In this document: in pieces, positions 5,412 to 9,824 of the stretch
Layout: each line of letters starts with the position of its first letter
How positions within the stretch are numbered: position 1 is the first letter of the stretch
DNA from: Stagnihabitans sp043721775
GTDB lineage: Bacteria; Pseudomonadota; Alphaproteobacteria; Rhodobacterales; Rhodobacteraceae
Direction: 5' to 3'
DNA: 9,824 nt
Assembly (NCBI GenBank): GCA_043721775.1
Contig: JAYSQA010000198.1
Span: 1 to 9,824 of the forward strand
Notes under the pieces: generated by a model
What the model saw: the letters and a program-made list of their open reading frames with translations, nothing else
What the model was told of the DNA's origin: nothing
The model's database searches: none
Made by a program: the position numbers and the translations under genes

Positions 5412-6911
5412 TCAGTCCATCTGCTTGAAGTTGAGGCTGGCACCTTCCTTGATGCCGGACGGCCAGCGCGAGGTGATGGTCTTGGTGCGGGTGTAGAAGC
5501 GGAAGCTGTCAGGCCCGTGCTGGTTCAGGTCTCCGAAGGAGGATTTCTTCCAGCCACCAAAGGTATGGTAGGCCAAGGGCACCGGGATCGGCACGTTGAT
5601 GCCGATCATGCCGACGTTGACGCGGTTGGCGAAATCTCGGGCGGTGTCGCCATCGCGGGTGAAGATCGCGGTGCCGTTGCCGTATTCGTGGTCCATCGTG
5701 ATCTTGAGCGCCTCTTCGTAGGTCTGGGCGCGGACGGTCGACAGGACGGGTCCGAAGATTTCCTTGCGGTAAATCTCCATGTCAGTGGTGACGTGGTCGA
5801 ATAGGTGGGGGCCGACGAAGAAGCCGTCCTCGTAGCCTTGCAGCTTGAAGCCACGGCCGTCGATGACCAGCTTTGCACCAGCTGCAACACCGGATTCGAC
5901 CAGACGCAGGATGTTGGCTTTGGCGGCGGCGGTGACGACCGGGCCGTAATCGACATCGTTGCCAGCGGTATAGGGGCCGACCTTCAGCTTTTCGATCCGC
6001 GGGATCAGCTTGGCGATCAGGCGGTCGGCGGTTTCATCACCGACCGGGACGGCGACCGAAATGGCCATGCAACGCTCACCCGCCGCACCGTAACCGGCGC
6101 CGACGAGCGCGTCAGCGGCAAGGTCCATGTCGGCGTCGGGCATGATGATCATGTGGTTCTTGGCACCACCAAAGCACTGCACTCGCTTGCCGTTCGCGGT
6201 GCCACGCGAATAGATATACTCGGCAATCGGGGTGGAACCGACAAAACCGATGCCCGCGATCTGGCTGTTATCAAGGATGGCGTCGACCGAGACCTTGTCG
6301 CCGTTGATGACTTGCAACATACCGTCGGGCAGGCCTGCTTCCTTGAACAGTTCTGCCAGCATCAGCGGGACGGAGGGGTCACGCTCGGACGGTTTCAGGG
6401 TGAAGGCGTTGCCGCAGGCGAGGGCGGGGCCCATTTTCCACAGGGGGATCATCGCGGGGAAGTTGAAGGGCGTGATGCCTGCGGCGACACCGATCGGCTG
6501 GCGCATGGAATACATGTCGATGCCGGGGCCGGCGCTGTCGGTGAATTCACCTTTCAGGAGGTGCGGGGCGCCGATGCAGAATTCGATCACTTCAAGGCCG
6601 CGCTGGATGTCACCCTTGGCGTCGGGGACGGTCTTGCCATGCTCGGACGACAGGGTTTCGGCCAGTTTCTGCATGTCGCGGTTCAGAAGCCGGACGAATT
6701 CCATCATCACGCGGGCGCGGCGTTGCGGGTTGGTTGCACCCCATTTGACCTGCGCGCGGGCCGCGTCGGCGGTGGCGGCGTCAAGTTCCTGTTTCGTGGC
6801 AAGCGCCACGCGGGCCTGCACTTCGCCGGTGGCGGGATTGAACACATCGGCAAAATTGCCTGAGGTTCCGGGAACATGCTTGCCGTTGATCCAGTGACCG
6901 ATTTCTTTCAT
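5412..6911 (-). CDS. mmsA: CoA-acylating methylmalonate-semialdehyde dehydrogenase
   Basis: This cytoplasmic enzyme oxidises methylmalonate semialdehyde to propionyl-CoA and CO2, or malonate semialdehyde to acetyl-CoA, using NAD+ and CoA (EC 1.2.1.27). It serves valine, myo-inositol, beta-alanine and pyrimidine catabolism. The product is 499 residues, the usual MmsA length. I chose ATG 6911 because GGAGG sits five bases upstream; a longer frame starts at 6938 without such support. Visible features are the NAD-binding fold with TPFNFPAMIPLW (147-158) and FTLKPSERDP (170-179), GFVGSTPIAEYIY (222-234), and the catalytic Cys281 in GAAGERCMAIS. FGGAKNH (247-253) replaces the ELGGK-type motif of hydrolytic ALDHs. 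The missing general-base Glu is characteristic of this CoA-dependent subfamily. EIFGPVL (384-390) and the C-terminal FGGWKKSSFGD (451-461) also match. It is divergent from a LysR gene, its likely regulator. Confidence 0.95.
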   Translation of the reverse strand: MKEIGHWINGKHVPGTSGNFADVFNPATGEVQARVALATKQELDAATADAARAQVKWGATNPQRRARVMMEFVRLLNRDMQKLAETLSSEHGKTVPDAKGDIQRGLEVIEFCIGAPHLLKGEFTDSAGPGIDMYSMRQPIGVAAGITPFNFPAMIPLWKMGPALACGNAFTLKPSERDPSVPLMLAELFKEAGLPDGMLQVINGDKVSVDAILDNSQIAGIGFVGSTPIAEYIYSRGTANGKRVQCFGGAKNHMIIMPDADMDLAADALVGAGYGAAGERCMAISVAVPVGDETADRLIAKLIPRIEKLKVGPYTAGNDVDYGPVVTAAAKANILRLVESGVAAGAKLVIDGRGFKLQGYEDGFFVGPHLFDHVTTDMEIYRKEIFGPVLSTVRAQTYEEALKITMDHEYGNGTAIFTRDGDTARDFANRVNVGMIGINVPIPVPLAYHTFGGWKKSSFGDLNQHGPDSFRFYTRTKTITSRWPSGIKEGASLNFKQMD

Positions 6912-6983
6912 GGCGTCCTCCATCTGTTGGCGGCACAATAGCCTTGCGGAAATGCCGGGAACAGGGGCAAGATTTCAAAGGGG

Positions 6984-7001
6984 CTTTGCAGATATGCAAA
7001 G
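6984..7001. promoter_or_regulatory. Perfect palindrome, probable LysR-type operator between mmsA and lysR
   Basis: CTTTGCA (6984-6990), GATA, TGCAAAG (6995-7001) is a perfect 7-4-7 inverted repeat in the 138-bp divergent gap. LysR-type regulators usually bind dyads in such gaps. A weak mmsA -10 (TATTGT on the minus strand, 6940-6935) would put transcription start near 6928 and the dyad centre about 64 bp upstream, which is where LysR recognition sites typically sit. The -35 is poor, as expected for an activated promoter. The promoter placement is inference. Confidence 0.6.
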
Positions 7002-7003
7002 GA

Positions 7004-7042
7004 ACATGGGCGGATCGCCCATCCTACCTTGTACATGGGCGG
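7004..7042. promoter_or_regulatory. Second operator-like repeat set next to the lysR start
   Basis: ATGGGCG (7006-7012), GAT, CGCCCAT (7016-7022) is a perfect 7-3-7 palindrome. The 10-mer ACATGGGCGG occurs at 7004-7013 and again at 7033-7042, 29 bp apart, the second copy running into the purine-rich stretch before the lysR ATG. This pattern could serve autorepression of lysR, or be a stem in its leader that hides the ribosome binding site: CGCCCAT at 7016-7022 can also pair with ATGGGCG at 7035-7041. Confidence 0.45.
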
Positions 7043-7049
7043 GGGTTTG

Positions 7050-7949
7050 ATGGACTGGGATGACTTGCGCATCTTCCTTGGCGTTGCGCGGAGCGAAAGC
7101 CTGTCGGCGGCGGGTCGGGTGTTGAAGATTGATCCGGCGACGGTGGGGCGGCGGATTGCCCGGCTGGAGGATGCCATGGGGGTGCGGCTGTTCGCCAAGG
7201 GGCCGCAGGGCTATGCGCTGGCGGAGGATGGGGCGCGGTTGTTGAGCCATGCCGAGCGGGCGGAAGCGGCGATGGAGGCGGCGGCGGAGGCTTTGACGGG
7301 GCCGGAGGGGTTGAAGGGGTCTATCAGGATCGGAGCGCCCGATGGCTGTGCCAACTACCTGCTGCCGCAGGTTCTGGCGCGGATTTGTGATGCCAATCCG
7401 GGGTTGGAGGTGCAGATTGTTGCGCTGCCCCGCGTCTTCAACCTGTCAAAGCGAGAGGCGGATATGGCGATTGGCGTGTCGCGCCCGGAAGCGGGACGGT
7501 TGACGGTGCAGAAGTTGACGGATTACCGGCTGCATCTGGCGGCCTCACGCGACTATCTGGCGGGGCATCCGCCGATCCATGGGCCGCAGGATTTGGGCAA
7601 GCATCGGTTTGTGGGGTATATTCCGGACATGATCTTTGACAAGGAGCTGGATTATCTGGCGGCGATTGGTGTCAAGCCGCCGCCTTTGGCGTCAAATTCC
7701 GTGTCGGTGCAGTTGAACTTCCTGCGGCATGGCGCGGGGTTGGGGGTGGTGCATGACTTTGCCCTGCCAGCGGCACCGGAACTGACGCGGGTTATTCCCG
7801 GCCAGATCAGCCTGAAGCGGGCGTTCTGGCTGATCCGGCACGCGGATGACGGGCGGGTTGAGCGGCTTAACCGCTTTGCCACCTTGCTGACGGCGGAGGT
7901 GCGGGCGGAAATCACCCGGCTGGAGGCTTACTGCGTGCAGGACGGGTAG
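7050..7949 (+). CDS. LysR-family transcriptional regulator
   Basis: Probable regulator of the divergent mmsA gene. The 299-residue product has an N-terminal winged helix-turn-helix, MDWDDLRIFLGVARSESLSA (1-20) through GRVLKIDPATVGRRIARLE (22-40) and MGVRLFAKGPQGYALAEDG (43-61). A linker helix rich in Ala and Glu (66-82) follows, then the periplasmic-binding-like effector domain from SIRIGAPDG (91-99). I chose ATG 7050 because the family start is MDWDDLR and GGGGG lies four bases upstream; an in-frame TTG at 7029 would add seven residues unlike the family. Effector-domain features such as LPQVLARICDANPGLEVQI (105-123) fit LysR_substrate domains. The inducer cannot be read from the sequence; a branched-chain or semialdehyde pathway intermediate is a guess. 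The 3' end overlaps the convergent gene by 22 bp. Confidence 0.9.
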   Translation: MDWDDLRIFLGVARSESLSAAGRVLKIDPATVGRRIARLEDAMGVRLFAKGPQGYALAEDGARLLSHAERAEAAMEAAAEALTGPEGLKGSIRIGAPDGCANYLLPQVLARICDANPGLEVQIVALPRVFNLSKREADMAIGVSRPEAGRLTVQKLTDYRLHLAASRDYLAGHPPIHGPQDLGKHRFVGYIPDMIFDKELDYLAAIGVKPPPLASNSVSVQLNFLRHGAGLGVVHDFALPAAPELTRVIPGQISLKRAFWLIRHADDGRVERLNRFATLLTAEVRAEITRLEAYCVQDG

Positions 7950-8533
7950 GGGGCGGCCTCACCTGGCACATTGGTGCAGACCCGGACGAGGGCAAGCGCG
8001 TCGGCGCGCGGACGCCAGATTGCGGGATCAGGCTCCATCGGGTGGGTTTGGGCGGGGCCATGTTCGGCCCATTGCACGGTATAGATGTCTTGCGCACCTT
8101 TCATCACCACGAAGACCATCGCCTCGGACTGGCCACCGGTGTCGCCGCAGCCAAGATAGCCCGAAAACGCCTCGGACACGCCTTTGATCTGGGGCACTGG
8201 CAGGACACGGGCCGAGAAGGTGGCGGGGCAGGCGGATTGATAGCCCTGCGCCATCTGGCTGGCAAAATCGGCGGGGGCCATGGTGGCCGCCAGCCCCTTG
8301 GCGCCTGACAGGGTGATCATCTGGGTCCAGTGGTCAACCGTTTCGGTCTTGGGGGTCAGTTCCAGAAGGTAAGAGCCGTTCTGTTCCACCTCATACCCCG
8401 GTTTGAAATCGGCGGGCACGGCGGCGGCCAGCAGTTGCGCATAGACCGGGCTGACGATGATGGTGCCATTGGCCTGTGCCGCGGGTGCAAGGCCCAGAAG
8501 CGGCAGGCAGATCAGGGGCAGGGAGTGGCGCAT
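7928..8533 (-). CDS. Secreted or periplasmic protein of unknown function with four cysteines
   Basis: I do not recognise a family. The 201-residue product starts at ATG 8533, five bases after GGAGG; longer in-frame starts (8554, 8620) lack such a site and would bury the signal peptide. Residues 1-21 (MRHSLPLICLPLLGLAPAAQA) are a Sec signal with an AQA cleavage site. There is no lipobox and no other membrane segment. The mature part has four cysteines (102, 129, 186, 199), enough for two disulfides: SACPATF, YLGCGDTGG, VRVCTNVPG and YPSCTQ. The beta-rich stretch EAMVFVVMKGAQDIYTVQWAEHG (137-159) suggests a small globular periplasmic domain. It is convergent with, and overlaps, the LysR gene by 22 bp, and is divergent from the CBS-domain gene with a 146-bp gap. 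Rhodobacterales carry many such uncharacterised secreted proteins. Confidence 0.8.
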   Translation of the reverse strand: MRHSLPLICLPLLGLAPAAQANGTIIVSPVYAQLLAAAVPADFKPGYEVEQNGSYLLELTPKTETVDHWTQMITLSGAKGLAATMAPADFASQMAQGYQSACPATFSARVLPVPQIKGVSEAFSGYLGCGDTGGQSEAMVFVVMKGAQDIYTVQWAEHGPAQTHPMEPDPAIWRPRADALALVRVCTNVPGEAAPYPSCTQ

Positions 8534-8625
8534 GGAAACCTCCGCTTTGGTCATGGGTAACCCGGGCGAGGGCTGTTCGTCCAGCCTTGTCGGATTGAAA
8601 TATAATTGCTGCGACTGCATAAAAC

Positions 8626-8654
8626 TTGACAGAAAGCTGCGCGGGGTGCAATTT
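8626..8654 (+). promoter_or_regulatory. Probable promoter of the CBS-domain gene
   Basis: A consensus TTGACA (8626-8631) is followed after exactly 17 bp by CAATTT (8649-8654), a weak -10. Transcription would start near 8661, giving a leader of about 20 nt with the AAGGGAG ribosome binding site at 8667-8673. The -35 also reads as TGTCAA on the other strand, toward the secreted-protein gene. Confidence 0.45.
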
Positions 8655-8679
8655 GGGACGACAGGAAAGGGAGAAACCC

Positions 8680-9114
8680 ATGCTTGTCAGTCATATCCTC
8701 AAATCAAAATTGGACGATGGCGTTGTGACGCTGCCGCCGGGGACGACCGTGGCGAAACTGGCCGAGGTTCTGTCGTCGCGCCGGATCGGGGCGGTGGTCA
8801 TCTCGACCGATGGGCGCGATGTGGCGGGCATCGTGTCAGAGCGCGATGTGGTGCGGGAATTGGGGCGGCGCGGGCCTGCTTGCCTGACCGACCGGGTGGA
8901 AAGCCTGATGACGGCCAAGGTCACGACATGCTCTCGGCACGACAGTTCCGATCTGGTGCTGGCGGTGATGACGGAAGGGCGCTTTCGTCATATGCCCGTG
9001 GTCGAGAACGCCCAGATGGTCGGGCTGATCTCGATCGGAGACGTGGTCAAGGCGCGGTTGTCGGAACTGGCGGCGGAAAAGGATGCGCTGGAAGGCATGA
9101 TCAAGGGCTTCTGA
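8680..9114 (+). CDS. CBS domain-containing protein (two CBS motifs)
   Basis: A small cytoplasmic protein made only of a CBS pair (Bateman module). Such stand-alone modules bind adenine nucleotides or related ligands and modulate a partner protein. The product is 144 residues. ATG 8680 is chosen because AAGGGAG lies six bases upstream; an in-frame start at 8626 falls on the promoter. First CBS about 5-61: TLPPGTTVAKLAEVLSSRRIGAVVI then GIVSERDVVRELGRRG (50-65). Second CBS about 75-130: VESLMTAKVTTCSRHDSSDLVLAVMTEGRFRHMPVV then GLISIGDVVKARLSEL (115-130). The end, AAEKDALEGMIKGF, is a common helical tail in this family. S-x-R/G-D-V motifs in both halves are the usual ribose/phosphate-binding positions. 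No partner is evident from the neighbours. Confidence 0.93.
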   Translation: MLVSHILKSKLDDGVVTLPPGTTVAKLAEVLSSRRIGAVVISTDGRDVAGIVSERDVVRELGRRGPACLTDRVESLMTAKVTTCSRHDSSDLVLAVMTEGRFRHMPVVENAQMVGLISIGDVVKARLSELAAEKDALEGMIKGF

Positions 9115-9124
9115 CGCCGAACCT

Positions 9125-9149
9125 GGGGTTTTAAGACCCGGTACCCGGG
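9125..9149. terminator. Weak stem-loops after the CBS-domain gene
   Basis: GGGT(TTTAAG)ACCC at 9126-9139 and CCCGG(TAC)CCGGG at 9137-9149 can each fold, but they share bases and so are alternatives. No T-run follows. This may be a leaky terminator or just a GC-rich spacer before coaD; I see no strong coaD promoter in the 110-bp gap. Confidence 0.3.
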
Positions 9150-9224
9150 CCGGTATGACGCTTTGTCTCTTGCGTCTGGCCGCGCGCTATTGTTGCGTGG
9201 GCAGACCGTTCAGCGAGGGCAGTC

Positions 9225-9725
9225 ATGCGCATCGGTCTTTATCCCGGCACCTTCGATCCGATCACCCTGGGTCACATTGACATCATCCAGCGCGCCATGG
9301 CGATGGTGGACCGGCTGGTGATCGGGGTGGCGATCAACCGCGACAAGGCCCCGTTGTTTGACCTGGAAGAGCGGGTGGCCATGGTCGAGGAAGAGTGCCG
9401 CGAAATTGCGGCCCGGGTTGGCGGTGAGATCATCGTGCATCCGTTCGAGAACCTGCTGATCGACTGCGCCCGCGATGTGGGGGCCGGGATCATCATTCGC
9501 GGGCTGCGCGCCGTGGCGGATTTTGAGTATGAATTCCAGATGGTTGGCATGAACCGGGCGATGGATGCCTCGATTGAGACGGTGTTCCTGATGGCGGATG
9601 CGCGGCGGCAGGCGATTGCGTCAAAGCTGGTGAAAGAGATTTGCAGGCTGGGCGGGGATGTGTCGAAATTCGTCACCCCCGCGGTCGATGCGGCGCTGGT
9701 GCGCCGGTTGCGCCGCAAAGTTTGA
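9225..9725 (+). CDS. coaD: Phosphopantetheine adenylyltransferase
   Basis: CoaD catalyses the fourth step of coenzyme A synthesis: 4'-phosphopantetheine plus ATP gives dephospho-CoA and pyrophosphate (EC 2.7.7.3), as a cytoplasmic hexamer. The 166-residue product is of normal length. GTFDPITLGHIDII (8-21) holds the nucleotidyltransferase signature with the T/H-x-G-H motif (Thr14, His17). Asn38-Arg39-Asp40-Lys41 is the phosphate-binding lysine region. IIRGLRAVADFEYEFQMVGMNR (90-111) is the highly conserved CoaD block. IASKLVKEICRLGGDVSKFV (131-150) corresponds to the usual ISSSLVRE-type ATP-binding segment, with Ala and Lys at positions often Ser. GAGGG (9215-9219) lies five bases before ATG. 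In many alphaproteobacteria coaD sits near gyrA and peptidyl-prolyl isomerase genes; here the downstream side instead appears to carry an insertion sequence 6 bp after the stop codon. Confidence 0.96.
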   Translation: MRIGLYPGTFDPITLGHIDIIQRAMAMVDRLVIGVAINRDKAPLFDLEERVAMVEEECREIAARVGGEIIVHPFENLLIDCARDVGAGIIIRGLRAVADFEYEFQMVGMNRAMDASIETVFLMADARRQAIASKLVKEICRLGGDVSKFVTPAVDAALVRRLRRKV

Positions 9726-9731
9726 GCCTCA

Positions 9732-9824
9732 GAGTCTGGTTCGAAACTCTTCGAATGTTGTCATATCCTTACGAGCATGCGGATGACGCGGCGGATGTGG
9801 GCGATGAGCAGCCATGCTTCGGCG
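9732..9824 (-). mobile_element. Probable end of a second insertion sequence (IS5-family, IS1031-type?)
   Basis: From 9732 the sequence GAGTCTGGTTCGAAACTC resembles the GAG-C-TG-type terminal repeats of the IS427/IS1031 groups of the IS5 family. It is preceded by TCA (9729-9731), which fits the TNA target duplication of IS1031-type elements. A minus-strand reading frame ends 29 bp inside this end. The other terminus is outside the window, so neither the repeat pairing nor the duplication can be verified. It differs from the element at the left edge. Confidence 0.4.
9761..9823 (-). CDS. Possible transposase C-terminus (cut by window edge)
   Basis: The frame entering from the right edge reads AEAWLLIAHIRRVIRMLVRI and stops at TGA 9763-9761. 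A hydrophobic helix with an A-x-I-R-hydrophobic pattern is common at the C-termini of IS5-type DDE transposases (for example LASIRLWLR). Only 20 residues are visible and no catalytic motif, so this could also be the end of an unrelated convergent gene. Confidence 0.35.
   Translation of the reverse strand, partial: AEAWLLIAHIRRVIRMLVRI

Noticed and set aside
5805..6863. 352-codon plus-strand open frame opposite mmsA
   Set aside because: Antisense shadow of a highly conserved dehydrogenase. Low-complexity Gly/Asp/Val composition and no ribosome binding site support.
8601..8606. Perfect TATAAT in the gap between the secreted-protein and CBS genes
   Set aside because: No -35-like sequence lies 16-18 bp upstream and there is no extended -10 TGn. 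The TTGACA at 8626 with exact 17-bp spacing is a better-placed candidate.
1..9824. tRNA, rRNA or a novel defence/biosynthetic system
   Set aside because: No tRNA cloverleaf or rRNA segment was recognised, and apart from the IS ends and one unknown secreted protein all genes belong to familiar housekeeping, transport or regulatory families.

Overview
The window is GC-rich (roughly 60-65%) alphaproteobacterial chromosome, most likely Rhodobacterales (Rhodobacter/Paracoccus-type). The basis is the codon use, the gene set (Tat-exported polyamine-type binding protein, MmsA, LysR, CBS-domain protein, CoaD) and the GC-rich hairpin repeats. This assignment rests on recognition, not on a search.

Layout. 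1-90 is the end of an IS5-family (IS903-like) insertion sequence, with the first nine transposase codons on the minus strand. It abuts, and apparently interrupts, an ABC-2 type permease gene (91-651) that also carries an internal deletion with a frameshift: a dead gene. 652-1177 is about 525 bp without a credible gene. It holds two tandem GC-rich hairpins, then a structured leader with a repeated 10-mer and a GNRA-loop hairpin just before the next ribosome binding site.

1178-5288 is a complete plus-strand ABC importer of the spermidine/putrescine (PotABCD/PotFGHI) type: Tat-secreted binding protein, ATPase and two permeases. A strong intercistronic hairpin follows the binding-protein gene, and a bidirectional terminator (5312-5341) closes the operon.

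5412-6911 (minus) is CoA-acylating methylmalonate-semialdehyde dehydrogenase (mmsA). It is divergent from a LysR regulator (7050-7949), and the shared 138-bp gap contains a perfect 7-4-7 palindrome and a second set of inverted and direct repeats. The LysR gene overlaps tail to tail with a small secreted protein of unknown function (7928-8533, minus). That protein is divergent from a two-CBS-domain protein (8680-9114), followed by coaD (9225-9725). From 9732 to the window end there is probably a second, different insertion sequence.

How the genes fit together. The importer would bring in a polyamine-like cation or related solute. MmsA handles malonate or methylmalonate semialdehyde, which can arise from polyamine/beta-alanine, valine or inositol breakdown. 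A link between importer and enzyme is possible but not shown, because they are convergent and separated by a terminator. I did not find a clear novel defence or mobile system. The most interesting features are the IS-broken exporter gene, the structured leader of the importer operon, and the operator architecture between mmsA and lysR.
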